Shown: positions 18,516-28,402, counted from the stretch's first letter. The stretch: DNA of 40,288 bases from Methylococcaceae bacterium (GCA_902810705.1 CADDYU010000020.1:1-40288); one strand, 5' to 3'. Notes: generated by a model not told the origin, from the sequence alone. A program made the numbers and translations.

Positions 18516-21014
18516 TCAGCGGGCGGGCAGAGGCACTATGGGTTCGAGCTTCCAGATTTCGCGATTGTATTCCTGAATGGTGCGGTCGGAAGAAAATTTC
18601 CCGCTGGCGGCACAGTTTAGAATGCTCATGCGCGTCCAGTGCTCTCGGTCTCGGTAAGCCGCCGCGGCGCGCCTTTGGGCGTCCGCGTAGCTCGGAAAAT
18701 CGGCTGCGGTCATCCAAGGATCCGAGCGGCTTCGGATCGACTGGATGATGGGATCGAAGATGCCGGGCTCGAACTGGTTGAAGTGGCCTGATTCCAGAAG
18801 CTGCATGACCCGACAGAGATCTTCGTGGCCTTGGATGATGGCTTCGGGGTCGTAATGAGGGCGCGCTTGTTCCACTTCTGCCGCGGTGAGGCCGAACAGG
18901 AAGAAGTTGTCCGCCCCGACTTCCTCGCGGATTTCGATGTTCGCCCCGTCCAGGGTGCCGATGGTCAGGGCGCCGTTCAGCATGAATTTCATGTTGCCGG
19001 TGCCGGAGGCTTCCTTGCCGGCGGTGGAAATCTGCTCGGAGAGATCCGTGCCGGGGCAGATGATTTCCATCGCGGTCACCCGATAGTTGGGTAGAAAGGC
19101 GACCTTTAGGAGTTCCCTGACCGACGGGTCCCGGTTGACCACGTGGGCGACGTTGTTGATCAGCTTGATGATCCGCTTGGCCATCAGGTAACCCGGCGCG
19201 GCCTTGCCGCCGAACATGACGCAGCGGGGGGTCCAGTCCGCCATGTCGCCGCGCTTGATGCGGTCGTAAAGATGGATGACGTGCAGTACGTTCAGCAGCT
19301 GGCGCTTGTATTCGTGAATGCGCTTGACCTGGGTGTCGAACAGCGCTTCCGGATCGATGGTCAAATCGACTTCGGTCTGTTTGTAGGTCAGGAGCCGCTC
19401 CTTGTTGGCCCGCTTGATCTTCCGCCAGCGCTCGCGGAAGCCTTTATCATCGGCATAGCGTGCCAGCTGGCTCAGTTGGCCGAGATCGGTAATCCAGCTC
19501 GGGCCGATGGCCTCGGTGATGAGCGCGGCCAAGCCAGGATTGCAGTTCGCCAGCCAGCGGCGCGGGGTGATGCCGTTGGTCTTGTTGTTGAACTTGTGCG
19601 GCCACAATTCATAAAAGTCGCGGAACAGCCCTTGCTTCAATAGGTCCGAATGGAGCTCGGCCACGCCGTTGACCGAAAAGCTTCCGACAATGGCGAGATA
19701 GGCCATCCGCACCTGTTGCTCCCAACCCTCCTCGATCAAGGACATGCGCGCCAGTCGGTCCAAATCGCCCGGCCAGCGGCTGGCGACTTCGGCAAGAAAC
19801 TTGGCGTTAATTTCATAGATGATTTCGAGGAGCCGCGGCAGAAGCTGGCGGAACAGGCGCACCGACCATTTCTCCAGAGCTTCCGGCAACAAGGTGTGAT
19901 TGGTATAGGCCATGGTGCGCGAGGTGATGTCGAAGGCCCGGTCCCAGGCAAGGCCGTGCTCGTCGAGCAAAAGGCGCATCAGCTCGGCTACGGCGATGGT
20001 GGGATGAGTGTCGTTGAGCTGAAAGCAGTTCTTCTCCGCGAACGTGCTGAAATCGTTGCCGTGTGTCTGCACCCAGCGGCGGATCACGTCCTGAAGGCTC
20101 GCCGAGGCCAGGAAATACTGCTGGCGCAGACGCAGTTCCTTGCCGTTCTCGCTGGCATCGTTGGGGTAGAGCACCATGGTAATGTTCTCGGCCCGGTTCT
20201 TCGAACGCACCGCTTCGGTGTAGTCGCCCGCGTTGAACTCGTTCAGGCCGAACTCGTCCGTGGCCGCCGCTTTCCAGAGGCGGAGGGTGTTCACCGTGCC
20301 GTTCTGATAGCCTGGGATGGGAATGTCGTAGGGTACGGCCAGGACATCCTGGGTCTCGACCCAGCGGGTCCGCCCCTGTTCGCCATAGGAGTCGGTATGC
20401 CCGCCAAAATGCACCCGCACCGTCAGTTCCGGACGCTCCAATTCCCAAACGTGACCGTTGCGCAGCCAATGGTCGGGCTCTTCGACCTGGTAGCCATTCT
20501 CGATGTTCTGACGGAACATGCCGTACTCGTAGCGAATGCCGTAGCCCATCACCGGCAGTTGCAGGGTGGCGCAGCTGTCCATGAAGCAGGCCGCGAGCCG
20601 CCCCAAGCCCCCGTTGCCGAGACCGGCGTCGTGCTCGTTGTCCGCCACTTCCTCGAGCATCAGGCCGAGTTCATGCAGAGCCTTGTCCGCCTCGTCGCGG
20701 ATGCCGAGATTCAGCATGGCATTGCCGAGCGCCCGTCCCATCAGGAATTCCAGGGACAAATAATAGGCCCGCCTGCAATTGGCTTCCTCGTAAGCGTAAT
20801 CGGTGTTTTTCCAGCGCTCCATCAGCCGGTCGCGGACGGTCAGCGCCAGCGCCGTATAGCTGTAATGGGCGGATTGACAGCTTTTGTCCTGGCCGAGGGT
20901 ATAGTTGAAATGGCGGCGGATATCCAAGGCCAAATCATCGGCTCGCATCCCTTGGGAGGGCAGTTGGGTAAGGTACGCGCTGGGCTTGCTCTTTTTTAGG
21001 GGTTTGGCGGGCAT
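18516..21014 (-). CDS. glgP: Glycogen/starch/alpha-glucan phosphorylase
   Basis: 832 residues from the ATG at 21014, which fits the family length; an open extension to 21101 has no family similarity. The enzyme releases glucose-1-phosphate from glycogen using pyridoxal phosphate. Motifs run in the usual order: [15 protein letters not shown] near residues 90-105, [30 protein letters not shown] and [10 protein letters not shown]. The cofactor lysine lies in [10 protein letters not shown], followed by [19 protein letters not shown]. The bacterial form lacks an extended regulatory N-terminus. No other glycogen gene is in the window. It shares a transcript with trmL and lies 218 bases downstream of ntrC. 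Confidence 0.97.
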   Translation of the reverse strand: MPAKPLKKSKPSAYLTQLPSQGMRADDLALDIRRHFNYTLGQDKSCQSAHYSYTALALTVRDRLMERWKNTDYAYEEANCRRAYYLSLEFLMGRALGNAMLNLGIRDEADKALHELGLMLEEVADNEHDAGLGNGGLGRLAACFMDSCATLQLPVMGYGIRYEYGMFRQNIENGYQVEEPDHWLRNGHVWELERPELTVRVHFGGHTDSYGEQGRTRWVETQDVLAVPYDIPIPGYQNGTVNTLRLWKAAATDEFGLNEFNAGDYTEAVRSKNRAENITMVLYPNDASENGKELRLRQQYFLASASLQDVIRRWVQTHGNDFSTFAEKNCFQLNDTHPTIAVAELMRLLLDEHGLAWDRAFDITSRTMAYTNHTLLPEALEKWSVRLFRQLLPRLLEIIYEINAKFLAEVASRWPGDLDRLARMSLIEEGWEQQVRMAYLAIVGSFSVNGVAELHSDLLKQGLFRDFYELWPHKFNNKTNGITPRRWLANCNPGLAALITEAIGPSWITDLGQLSQLARYADDKGFRERWRKIKRANKERLLTYKQTEVDLTIDPEALFDTQVKRIHEYKRQLLNVLHVIHLYDRIKRGDMADWTPRCVMFGGKAAPGYLMAKRIIKLINNVAHVVNRDPSVRELLKVAFLPNYRVTAMEIICPGTDLSEQISTAGKEASGTGNMKFMLNGALTIGTLDGANIEIREEVGADNFFLFGLTAAEVEQARPHYDPEAIIQGHEDLCRVMQLLESGHFNQFEPGIFDPIIQSIRSRSDPWMTAADFPSYADAQRRAAAAYRDREHWTRMSILNCAASGKFSSDRTIQEYNREIWKLEPIVPLPAR

Positions 21015-21232
21015 GGTTTGGTCTGCTGGCTTAGAGTTGGCGATTGGATTCCGCTCAGCTCGGAGAGTCCTTCGGACGCAAGCCCATCTCGGGTCGCCCA
21101 AGGGCTGACAAGCGGTGAAATTCGTAAACTCATTATGGCATCAAAGAAACCCGAATTCGGTGCCGCCATAATAAATGCAGAGTCAATGGAAATTTAGCCA
21201 AGGCCGCTTCGCCGGCCGCGAGCGGATCGCGA

Positions 21233-22642
21233 TCACACGTCCAGGTGCAACTCGGCGATCTTCCGGGTCAGGGTGTTGCGGCCATAGCCCAGGAGCTTGG
21301 CCGCTTCTTGCCGCCGTCCGCGGGTCACCTGCAAGGCCGTGGTGATCAATATGCCCTCGACGGATTCGATAGCTTCTTTCGCGACGTTGCGCTCGCCCCG
21401 CTTGAGCCGCTGTTCCACCCATTGCCGGAAGTTTTCCTGCCACCCTTCGGCTACTGGAGGGGCTTCCGCCTTTAACTGAAGCAGTTCCGGCGGCAGATCG
21501 TCCAAATGTACATCCTTGCCGGCCGCCATGACTGTGATCCAGCGGCAGGTGTTCTCTAGCTGGCGGACGTTGCCGGGCCAGTCCAGACGGCACAAATACG
21601 CCTCCACGTCGGGCAGCAGCAGTTTGGTTTCCACGTTCAGTTCCTGGCTGGCCTCCTTGAGAAAATGCCGGAGCAGCAGGGGAATATCCTGGCGGCGTTC
21701 GCGGAGCGGCGGTAAATGGACGCGGATGACGTTAAGGCGATGGTACAAGTCCTCACGGAATCTTCCCTCGCTCACCAGCGCATCGAGGTTTTGATGGGTC
21801 GCGGCGATGATCCGGACGTCCACTTTCACCGGAGCGTGGGCGCCCACCGGAAAAAATTCGCCGTCCGCCAAAACCCGCAACAAGCGTGTCTGGAGGTCGG
21901 CGGGCATGTCACCAATTTCATCCAGGAACAGCGTGCCGCCATCGGCCTGCTCGAAGCGTCCGGCGCGCCGCGCCTGCGCGCCGGTGAAGGCGCCCCGCTC
22001 GTGACCGAACAATTCGGATTCCAAAAGATCGCGAGGAATCGCCGCCATGTTGAGAGCGATGAAGGGTTTATCGGAGCGCGGGCTGTGTCGGTGCAGCGCG
22101 CGAGCGACCAGTTCCTTGCCGGTGCCGGACTCGCCGTTGATCAATACCGTGATGTGGGAGCGGGCGAGGCGGGCGATGGCGCGGAAGACCTCCTGCATGG
22201 CCGGCGCTTCGCCGATGATCTCCGGAGTCTTCTCCGCGACCGGTGGCGCGGCGCGGTCCTGCCGCTGGCGCAGGCTCTGGGCGCAGGCCCGCAGCACCAA
22301 GTCCACGGCCTCGTCCACGTCGAACGGCTTGGGCAGGTACTCGAAGGCCCCTCCATGAAACGCCGACACGGCGCTTTCCAGGTCCGAGTGGGCGGTCATG
22401 ATGATGACCGGAAGTTTCGGGCATTTGCTCTGCAATTGCCGGAGAAGCTCCAAACCGTCCATGCCGGGCATCCGGATGTCCGTGACGATCGCATCGGGCT
22501 TGCCCTGATCCAGGGCGTCGAGCAACCCGCCGGCATTGGCGAAGCAGCGGGCATGTATGGAAGCCTTTTGCAAGGCTTTCTCCAGCACCCAGCGGATCGA
22601 GCGGTCATCATCGACTACCCAGACCTGGGCTGCGCTATTCAT
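21233..22642 (-). CDS. glnG: Nitrogen regulation response regulator NtrC (NRI)
   Basis: 469 residues from the ATG at 22642, which has GGAGAAAGATC before it and overlaps the ntrB stop by 8 bases. The receiver domain has [12 protein letters not shown] and the acceptor Asp in [13 protein letters not shown] (about residue 54). The AAA+ domain shows [16 protein letters not shown], the sigma-54 loop GAFTGA, and [15 protein letters not shown] Fis-type helix-turn-helix closes the protein ([19 protein letters not shown]). NtrC phosphorylated by NtrB activates sigma-54 promoters under nitrogen limitation. Its own probable binding sites are seen upstream of glnA and ntrB. Confidence 0.97.
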   Translation of the reverse strand: MNSAAQVWVVDDDRSIRWVLEKALQKASIHARCFANAGGLLDALDQGKPDAIVTDIRMPGMDGLELLRQLQSKCPKLPVIIMTAHSDLESAVSAFHGGAFEYLPKPFDVDEAVDLVLRACAQSLRQRQDRAAPPVAEKTPEIIGEAPAMQEVFRAIARLARSHITVLINGESGTGKELVARALHRHSPRSDKPFIALNMAAIPRDLLESELFGHERGAFTGAQARRAGRFEQADGGTLFLDEIGDMPADLQTRLLRVLADGEFFPVGAHAPVKVDVRIIAATHQNLDALVSEGRFREDLYHRLNVIRVHLPPLRERRQDIPLLLRHFLKEASQELNVETKLLLPDVEAYLCRLDWPGNVRQLENTCRWITVMAAGKDVHLDDLPPELLQLKAEAPPVAEGWQENFRQWVEQRLKRGERNVAKEAIESVEGILITTALQVTRGRRQEAAKLLGYGRNTLTRKIAELHLDV

Positions 22643-23708
22643 GATCTTTCTCCAAGGGCAGGAAAACAGAGAATACGGTGTTGCCGGGAGAGCTGCTGCA
22701 CTCGACCAGTCCACCGTGCTGATTGATCAGCGATTGGGCGATGGACAGTCCCAGCCCGGTGCCGTCCGCGCGTCCGGTCACCATGGGATAAAAAATCTGG
22801 CCCAAGAGCTCCGGCTTGATGCCGGGGCCGTCGTCGATGATGTCGATCTTTGCTGCTATGCGATTGCACCTGTAACCTATGCTTGCGTGACGCTGGACGC
22901 GGGTTCGGATAATGATGCGTCCCTTTTGCCCTACCGCTTGCGCGGCATTGCGCACGATGTTCAAAATGGCCTGGATAAGTTGATCGTTGTCGCCATTGAT
23001 CAAGGGAATGCTGGGGTCGTAATCCCGCTCGATGACGACCCCGGCGGGCGCCTCTACTTGGACCAACTGCCGCACCCGTTCCAGCACCCGATGGATGTTG
23101 AGACGGCTCTTCCGCGGCGGCTTGTTGGGAGCCAGCATCCGATCCACCAGCAACTGCAGGCGGTCGGATTCCTCCATGATGATCTTGGTGTACTCCCGCA
23201 GTTCCTCGTCCGCGAGTTCCCGGTCCAATAGCTGGGCCGCGCCCCGAAGTCCGCCCAAAGGGTTCTTGATTTCGTGAGCCAGGCCCCGCAGCAGCATGCG
23301 CGCGGCGTTCTGCTGCGCCATGATCTGTTCCTCCATCGAAATGCGCAGGTGCCTATCGACCTGCTCGATCTGCACCAAGCCCGCCACCGGCTTGTCCTGG
23401 TCCAGGATCGGAGCTACCGTCAAGTTGACCGTGATCATCTGGGAGGGCAGCTCTAGGGCCAGATTACGCTTGGTCAGCGATTCGCCATGGCCGAGAGCGC
23501 GCTTGAGATCTTTTTCGATGGTCTTGTCGTACAGCAGAAATATTTCCTTGGCGCGCATGCCGAGCACCTGCCGGGCGCTGACCGCGAACAGCACTTCTCC
23601 CGCCAAGTTGATGTAGACCAGCCGGTAGCTGAGATCAAACAATAAGACCGCATCCGTCAGATGATCCAGTATCCGAGGATGGAGGGCCGCAGTATCATCA
23701 AAGTTCAT
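22635..23708 (-). CDS. glnL: Nitrogen regulation histidine kinase NtrB (NRII)
   Basis: 357 residues from the ATG at 23708, matching the ~350 of enterobacterial NtrB. The open frame extends to an ATG at 23837, but that codon lies inside the NtrC-type palindrome and the added 43 residues are not family-like; another candidate is the ATG at 23765. None has a good ribosome site. A PAS domain starts near residue 12 (ILDHLTDAVLLFDLSYRLVY). The phosphoacceptor motif is GLAHEIKNPLGGLRGAAQLL, and the ATPase part has IDIIDDGPGI and GRADGTGLGLSIAQSLI. NtrB phosphorylates and dephosphorylates NtrC depending on PII proteins. It overlaps ntrC, so the two are co-expressed. Confidence 0.95.
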   Translation of the reverse strand: MNFDDTAALHPRILDHLTDAVLLFDLSYRLVYINLAGEVLFAVSARQVLGMRAKEIFLLYDKTIEKDLKRALGHGESLTKRNLALELPSQMITVNLTVAPILDQDKPVAGLVQIEQVDRHLRISMEEQIMAQQNAARMLLRGLAHEIKNPLGGLRGAAQLLDRELADEELREYTKIIMEESDRLQLLVDRMLAPNKPPRKSRLNIHRVLERVRQLVQVEAPAGVVIERDYDPSIPLINGDNDQLIQAILNIVRNAAQAVGQKGRIIIRTRVQRHASIGYRCNRIAAKIDIIDDGPGIKPELLGQIFYPMVTGRADGTGLGLSIAQSLINQHGGLVECSSSPGNTVFSVFLPLEKDHE

Positions 23709-23829
23709 AAGAGCGTTGCAAGCAATTAGAAGGCCAAGGCGCGTATGGGCCTTGCTCTCGGTCATCCGGTTGCAGCGGCTTGGGCTCTCCTGACAGGCCG
23801 AGAGTGGCTGATGAGCAAGGCTGGGGTCT

Positions 23830-23846
23830 CGCTCCATTATGGTGCA
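23830..23846 (-). promoter_or_regulatory. NtrC-type operator just upstream of ntrB
   Basis: The minus strand reads TGCACCATAATGGAGCG, close to the NtrC palindrome TGCACY-N5-GGTGCA and identical in 16 of 17 positions to the site upstream of glnA. It lies between the glnA terminator and ntrB. In enterics NtrC binds at the ntrB promoter to limit ntrBC expression, so autoregulation is the likely role. This is inference. Confidence 0.7.
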
Positions 23847-23856
23847 ACTTCGGTTC

Positions 23857-23888
23857 CAAAAAAAACGCCCCGAACGGGGCGTTTTTTC
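23857..23888 (-). terminator. Intrinsic terminator downstream of glnA
   Basis: A 7-bp GC-rich stem (ACGCCCC / GGGGCGT, 23865-23871 and 23876-23882) with a GAAC loop is flanked by an A-run and a T-run, so it can work on both strands. It lies 20 bases after the glnA stop and separates glnA from ntrB. Confidence 0.93.
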
Positions 23889-23907
23889 AGCCGAGGCGGA
23901 TTTCCGC

Positions 23908-25320
23908 TTAAAGGCTGTAGTAAAGATCGAATTCGACCGGATGGGTGCTCATCCGGAAACGGGTGACTTCCTGCAATTTCAGATCGATGTAGGCATCGAT
24001 CACGTCGTTGGTGAATACGCCGCCGCGGGTCAGGAATTCGCGGTCCGCGTCCAAGGCTTCCAGCGCCATATCGAAGGCATGGCAAACCCTAGGAATGGTC
24101 TTTTCTTCCTCGGGCGGCAGGTCGTACAAGTCCTTGTCGAGAGCGTCGCCGGGATGAATCTTATTCTGGATGCCATCGAGGCCGGCCAGCAGCATCGCCG
24201 AGAACGCCAGGTACGGATTGGCGGTGGAATCGGGGAAACGAACCTCGATCCGACGGGCCTTGGGATTCGTCACGTAGGGAATGCGAATGGAAGCCGAGCG
24301 GTTGCGTGCGGAATAAGCCAGCATCACCGGCGCTTCGAAGCCGGGCACCAGGCGCTTGTAGCTGTTGGTCGAGGCGTTGGTGAGGGCGTTCAGGGCCTTG
24401 GCGTGCTTGATGATGCCGCCGATGTAGAACAGCGCGAGTTCGGACAGGCCGCCGTACAGATCGCCGCTGAACAAATTCTTGCCTTCCTTGGCGAGGGACT
24501 GGTGGACATGCATGCCGCTGCCGTTGTCGCCGACCAGAGGTTTCGGCATGAAGGTGGCGGTCTTGCCGAAGGCGTGGGCGACGTTTTGCACCACGTACTT
24601 GAGGATCAAGACCTCGTCGGCCTTTTTGACCAGGGTGTTGAACTTGACGCCGATTTCGCACTGGCCGGCCGTGGCCACCTCGTGGTGGTGCACTTCGACG
24701 GGAAGATTGAATTCCTCCAGGGAGTTACAGATGGCGGACCGCAAATCCTGGAGAGAATCGACCGGAGGAACTGGAAAGTAGCCGCCCTTGACGCTCGGGC
24801 GGTGGCCGATGTTGCCGTCCTCATAGACTTTTTCGGAGTTCCAGCCGGCCTCCTCGGAGTCGATCTTGAAGAACGTGCCGTGAATGTTGGAGCCCCAGCG
24901 GACGTCGTCGAACACGAAGAATTCGTTCTCCGGACCGAACAGCGCGGTGTCCGCGATGCCGGTGGATTTCAAATAAGCTTCGGCGCGTTTGGCGATGGAA
25001 CGGGGATCACGCTCGTAGCCCTGACCCGTGGACGGCTCCAGGATGTCGCAGCGCAAGACCAAGGTGGTGTCGTCGAAAAAGGGGTCGAGGACCGCGGTTT
25101 CCGGGTCGGGCAGCAGAATCATGTCGGATTCGTTGATGCCTTTCCAGCCGGCGATGGACGAACCATCGAACATCTTGCCTTCGTCAAAGATGTCCTCGTC
25201 GACGGTGCTGGCGGGTACAGTGACGTGTTGTTCCTTGCCTTTGGTGTCGGCAAATCGCAGATCGACGTATTTGACCTCCTTTTCCTTGATCAAGCTCAGT
25301 ACTTCTTGGGGCGTCGTCAT
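23908..25320 (-). CDS. glnA: Glutamine synthetase, type I
   Basis: 470 residues with AGGAG 7 bases before the ATG. It makes glutamine from glutamate, ammonia and ATP as a dodecamer in the cytoplasm. Visible signatures are [16 protein letters not shown], the ATP-site stretch [34 protein letters not shown], and [10 protein letters not shown] conserved Tyr in [10 protein letters not shown], near residue 397, is the adenylylation site of the GSI-beta group. Upstream lie a probable sigma-54 element and an NtrC palindrome, and a terminator follows, so it is a monocistronic nitrogen-regulated unit ahead of ntrBC. Confidence 0.98.
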   Translation of the reverse strand: MTTPQEVLSLIKEKEVKYVDLRFADTKGKEQHVTVPASTVDEDIFDEGKMFDGSSIAGWKGINESDMILLPDPETAVLDPFFDDTTLVLRCDILEPSTGQGYERDPRSIAKRAEAYLKSTGIADTALFGPENEFFVFDDVRWGSNIHGTFFKIDSEEAGWNSEKVYEDGNIGHRPSVKGGYFPVPPVDSLQDLRSAICNSLEEFNLPVEVHHHEVATAGQCEIGVKFNTLVKKADEVLILKYVVQNVAHAFGKTATFMPKPLVGDNGSGMHVHQSLAKEGKNLFSGDLYGGLSELALFYIGGIIKHAKALNALTNASTNSYKRLVPGFEAPVMLAYSARNRSASIRIPYVTNPKARRIEVRFPDSTANPYLAFSAMLLAGLDGIQNKIHPGDALDKDLYDLPPEEEKTIPRVCHAFDMALEALDADREFLTRGGVFTNDVIDAYIDLKLQEVTRFRMSTHPVEFDLYYSL

Positions 25321-25376
25321 TCTTATCTCCTCGTCTCGCTAAGGATGGGGTTGGAAAAAACTCAAACAAGCGTTTA

Positions 25377-25392
25377 AACAAGATTCATACCA
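25377..25392 (-). promoter_or_regulatory. Candidate sigma-54 (-24/-12) promoter of glnA
   Basis: The minus strand reads TGGTATGAATCTTGTT: GG and the -12 dinucleotide are correctly spaced by 10 bases and the TTG is kept, but the -12 GC is GT. Its position about 57 bases before the start codon, with an NtrC palindrome roughly 120 bases upstream of the predicted start of transcription, matches glnA promoters elsewhere. Confidence 0.5.
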
Positions 25393-25478
25393 TTCCCTGT
25401 ACCGGTCAACACATTCAGATTGTGATTTTAGGGATGCGGCATTATTCCGCACCTGTCCGCACTAATATCGACCGACAC

Positions 25479-25495
25479 CGCGCCATTATGGTGCA
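25479..25495 (-). promoter_or_regulatory. NtrC-type enhancer upstream of glnA
   Basis: The minus strand reads TGCACCATAATGGCGCG, matching the NtrC consensus TGCACYATWWTGGTGCA at 15 of 17 positions. It overlaps the 3' end of the Nudix/ThiE-like gene and lies about 160 bases upstream of the glnA start, a usual enhancer distance. Confidence 0.7.
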
Positions 25496-26475
25496 TATCT
25501 TTCCAGAAATCCTCGAATCGCCGCAATGCCCTGTCCGCCCTGCCGTTTGGCCTCCGCTGTATGGACGGGCCGCAATCCGCCCAAGGCAAACACTGGAATC
25601 GTTGCCTCGTCCGCCAGAGCGGCGAAAGCCGCCCATCCCAGCGGCTTGGCCCCCGGATGGCTTAAAGTGGCGCACACCGGGCCCAGCACGGCGAAGTCCG
25701 CGCCGATGCGCTCCGCCTGCCGCAATTCCGCGCGGTTATGGCAGGAGGCGGCCACCCAGAAGGACGAGTCCAGCGGCCGCCGGCTAAGCGCCATGAGCTG
25801 GTCCGCGCGCAGGTGGAGCCCCGCGGCGCCGGTTCGCCGCACCAGGTCCGGATCTCCGCTAAGCAACAGGCGAAGGCCCTTGGAGCGGCAGAATTCGGTC
25901 GCGCCTGCTATCAAAGACCCATATTGGTGCATATTGATCCGTTTTGGCCGTAAACGAACCAATTGAATGCCGGCGCTCGCAAGCCGATCAAGTCGATCCC
26001 GTACCGGCTTGGAATCGTCGGCCTCGACGTCGACGATGGCGTAATGATCCGGCAGCCGCGCTGCCGTTACCACGGGTCGATTGGCGGCGGGAAAGGAGAG
26101 GCGGGGCAATTCGTCCGGAACCGTCCAGCGGATCGGCTGCCCCTGCAAGCCCCTCGGCGTTCCACGAAACCGCTCCACCCGCCAAACGTCCAGCCGCACC
26201 CGTCGATCGGGATAGTCGTGCCGGATGCCGATCAGGGGCGAGGCTTGCGTCACGTCGATATCCAGTTCTTCCTTAAGCTCCCGCCGCAAGGCTTGTTCCC
26301 CCGTTTCGCCGGGCTCCAGCTTGCCGCCCGGGAATTCCCAAAGATTGCCCTGATGAAGATGGGTCGGGCGTTTGGCGATGAGCACCCGACCCATGTCATC
26401 CAAGATCACGCCGGCCGCGACCCTTATGACCGGCGAAGGGGCTGCTTCCGGCAATGGCGTGTCCTGAATTGGCAT
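25486..26475 (-). CDS. Nudix hydrolase fused to a thiamine-phosphate-synthase-like domain
   Basis: 329 residues. The N-terminal half (about 17-145) is a MutT-like Nudix domain; the Nudix box GKLEPGETGEQALRRELKEEL is complete near residues 52-72, with NLWEFPGG before it. The second half (about 165-325) is a ThiE/TenI-type barrel, with GLHLRADQL, VAASCHNRAEL, ADFAVLGPVCATLSHPG and IPVFALGGL. The canonical ThiE N-D-R motif is replaced by SGDPDLV, so TMP synthase activity is doubtful. The fusion is widespread in Gammaproteobacteria. The Nudix part probably hydrolyses oxidised dGTP; the role of the barrel is unknown. The ribosome site upstream is not obvious. Confidence 0.9.
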   Translation of the reverse strand: MPIQDTPLPEAAPSPVIRVAAGVILDDMGRVLIAKRPTHLHQGNLWEFPGGKLEPGETGEQALRRELKEELDIDVTQASPLIGIRHDYPDRRVRLDVWRVERFRGTPRGLQGQPIRWTVPDELPRLSFPAANRPVVTAARLPDHYAIVDVEADDSKPVRDRLDRLASAGIQLVRLRPKRINMHQYGSLIAGATEFCRSKGLRLLLSGDPDLVRRTGAAGLHLRADQLMALSRRPLDSSFWVAASCHNRAELRQAERIGADFAVLGPVCATLSHPGAKPLGWAAFAALADEATIPVFALGGLRPVHTAEAKRQGGQGIAAIRGFLERYAP

Positions 26476-26642
26476 GGCGGGATAGGGGAGGGGCGGACGA
26501 TAAGTTCGAGGCTGCTAGTGGAGGCATTCTAACAGAGCGATCCGCAGCTGACTCACACCCGGTATAAGTTTTAGGCCACAGCCCCACCGGTCTCTTGCCG
26601 GATCAAAGCGCGGCTTTCGTCGCGGTTCAGGCGTTTGCTCGC

Positions 26643-27290
26643 CTAAACGGGCTCGTTCCGGAGTCTAGCGTTGTCCAGCACCTCGAGGCCGGGTGCTTCG
26701 GCATGCGCCGCCCGAACCAGGGCCGAGGCTACCTGGCCGGCTCTCACCGGCCGCCATTTGGGCGGAAACAGCCAGGCCAACCGCTTGGCGAATTCCTCGC
26801 CAAACCGCTGTTGCGGCCGATCGCCCAGGAGCAACGATGGCCGAGCGATCGTGAGCGAAGGATAGCCCAGTTTAATCACGGCCTCCTCCAACTCGCCCTT
26901 GACCCGGTTGTAGAAAAAGCTCGAGCGGGCATTCGCGCCAAGGGCGCTGACCAGCAGAAAATGCCGAGCCCCTCGGGTCCGCGCCGCATTGGCGATGGCT
27001 AGGGAGTAATCGAAGTCGACGCGCCGGAAGGCCTCTTGGGAGCCCGCGGCGCGTAGGGTGGTGCCGAGCGCGCAAAACACCCAATCGACCTCAAACCAGT
27101 CCGGATGCTCGTCCAGGCGGTCGAACTCGGTTCGGCACTCACGCACGCGAGGCACTTGGATTTCCGGCGGCAACGATCGACGGACCAGAGCGCGGATTTC
27201 GCCTACCCTGTCGTCTCTTGAAAGAAGGCGCACGCATTCCCGACCGACGAGTCCGGTGGCGCCCGCCACCAAAGCAATGGGCTTAGTCAT
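26643..27290 (-). CDS. NAD(P)H-binding Rossmann-fold protein (HTATIP2/oxidoreductase-like)
   Basis: 215 residues from the ATG at 27290, with GAGGA 7 bases upstream. It begins ALVAGATGLVGRECVRLL, an atypical short-chain dehydrogenase nucleotide loop. DWVFCALGTTLRAAGSQEAF, the substrate-side strand HFLLVSALGANARSSFFYNRVKGELE and the closing SLTIARPSLLLGDR follow. This pattern matches small NAD(P)-binding proteins related to human HTATIP2/TIP30. The YxxxK pair may be YNRVK. The substrate is unknown. It diverges from the cupin gene across a 99-base gap that must hold both promoters. Confidence 0.85.
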   Translation of the reverse strand: MTKPIALVAGATGLVGRECVRLLSRDDRVGEIRALVRRSLPPEIQVPRVRECRTEFDRLDEHPDWFEVDWVFCALGTTLRAAGSQEAFRRVDFDYSLAIANAARTRGARHFLLVSALGANARSSFFYNRVKGELEEAVIKLGYPSLTIARPSLLLGDRPQQRFGEEFAKRLAWLFPPKWRPVRAGQVASALVRAAHAEAPGLEVLDNARLRNEPV

Positions 27291-27389
27291 GGAAAGGTCC
27301 TCTTTGGTTCTATGCATGGCTCCTGGCGGAGCCTCGGGAGTAGACTACTCGCGGAAGTCGTTCCTGCCTACTTCAGGAGGAATCCTCAC

Positions 27390-27665
27390 ATGTTGAACCA
27401 AGCTGCTGTTGAAAAAGAATGGGCTGCACGCGGATTCAGTTGCGATCTCTGGGTCGATCCGCCGGGCCGGTGCTGGGAGAACTTCACCCATGGCGTGGAC
27501 GAGTTGGTTCTGCTGCTAGAGGGCCGGATCGAATTGGAGATCGACGGCGTCGTGCAGTACCCCGAACCTGGCGTCGAGGTGTTCATCCCGGCCGGCGCGC
27601 GGCATTCGGTCAGAAATCGGGGCCACACCACCGCCCGCTGGCTTTATGGCTACCGCAGATCTTGA
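27390..27665 (+). CDS. Small cupin-domain protein
   Basis: 91 residues; AGGAGG lies 9 bases before the ATG. A single cupin barrel is visible: FTHGVDELVLLLEGRIELEIDG, then PEPGVEVFIPAGARHSVRN. Metal ligands would be the His in FTHGVDE, the Glu five positions after it and the later ARHS His, so binding is possible. Such small stand-alone cupins vary widely in function and no pathway is suggested by the neighbours. The nearest gene, the divergent Rossmann-fold protein, might be functionally linked, but this cannot be shown. Confidence 0.85.
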   Translation: MLNQAAVEKEWAARGFSCDLWVDPPGRCWENFTHGVDELVLLLEGRIELEIDGVVQYPEPGVEVFIPAGARHSVRNRGHTTARWLYGYRRS

Positions 27666-27913
27666 TCCGGCGAAAGCCATCCGCTCCGGGCGGATCGCGC
27701 GAGAGCCAGGTTTGGCCTGACCGGGAGGATTCAACAGGGTCGTGTCAAAATGGCCAACGCTACGAGCCTGGAGATGGCAAATTGAGGTTGGTCATCGGCG
27801 CCGCCAAATCGTTGAGGCTGAAGACCAAGGATTCGGCATCCGGATGAAGCCTTGGACGGGCGACGCCGGCTCGTCCTCGATCGAGCCGGCGAGAAGCCTT
27901 ATGGGATAGGGAT

Positions 27914-28402
27914 TTACCCAGGTTGAGGCGAACCCGCCCGCTCCACGGCCGCAAGCAGGGCCTGCAGGGACGTCGGATCGGCTAGGCGATGGTCGTTTCC
28001 GATGGTGATCAGCGAGGACTCGGGCAAGCCGCTACTCCGCAACAGCTCCAAACTGTCCGCGTAGGGAACCACGTCATCGGCCACGGCGTGCAGGATCAGC
28101 GTTCCCGGCTTGACGGTCCTCGCCTGGCCCCAGCGTTTCCAGGCCGGGCACAGCAACACCAACGGGATCGAGCCCGCCGAGAGTCCCATGGCCAGCGCGC
28201 CGCCCCGGCTCGAACCCACCACGACTTGGGGCCGATGCCGGTCCAATTCGGCTTGAGCGATCCGAATCGCGCCGTTGAAATCCTCGTCGGGCAGCGCGGG
28301 TTGAACGAGGTCGTGGCCGTGGTGGATGAGAAACGAGGGCTTGACGCCGTTGGGCACGGACTTCCAACCGTGAAGGTAAAGGATTTTCATGGGATTTGGC
28401 AT
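27914..28402 (-). CDS. YqiA-like alpha/beta hydrolase (predicted esterase)
   Basis: 162 residues. An alpha/beta-hydrolase fold with a short lid: ILYLHGWKSVPNG at the start, the nucleophile elbow VVVGSSRGGALAMGLS (Ser near residue 65), ADDVVPY as the Asp segment, and GNDHRLAD with the catalytic His near the end. The length and order match the YqiA/UPF0227-type esterases. The ATG at 28402 and one at 28390 are both possible starts, and neither has a strong ribosome site. The substrate is unknown. It lies downstream of sdaA on the same strand. Confidence 0.85.
   Translation of the reverse strand: MPNPMKILYLHGWKSVPNGVKPSFLIHHGHDLVQPALPDEDFNGAIRIAQAELDRHRPQVVVGSSRGGALAMGLSAGSIPLVLLCPAWKRWGQARTVKPGTLILHAVADDVVPYADSLELLRSSGLPESSLITIGNDHRLADPTSLQALLAAVERAGSPQPG

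Noticed and set aside
23754..23768. GG-N10-GC pair upstream of ntrB as a sigma-54 promoter
   Set aside because: Only the GG and GC agree with the consensus; the other positions do not, so it is likely chance.
23709..23837. N-terminal extension of ntrB to the ATG at 23837
   Set aside because: The ATG is within the NtrC palindrome, there is no ribosome site, and the shorter form matches family length and PAS start.
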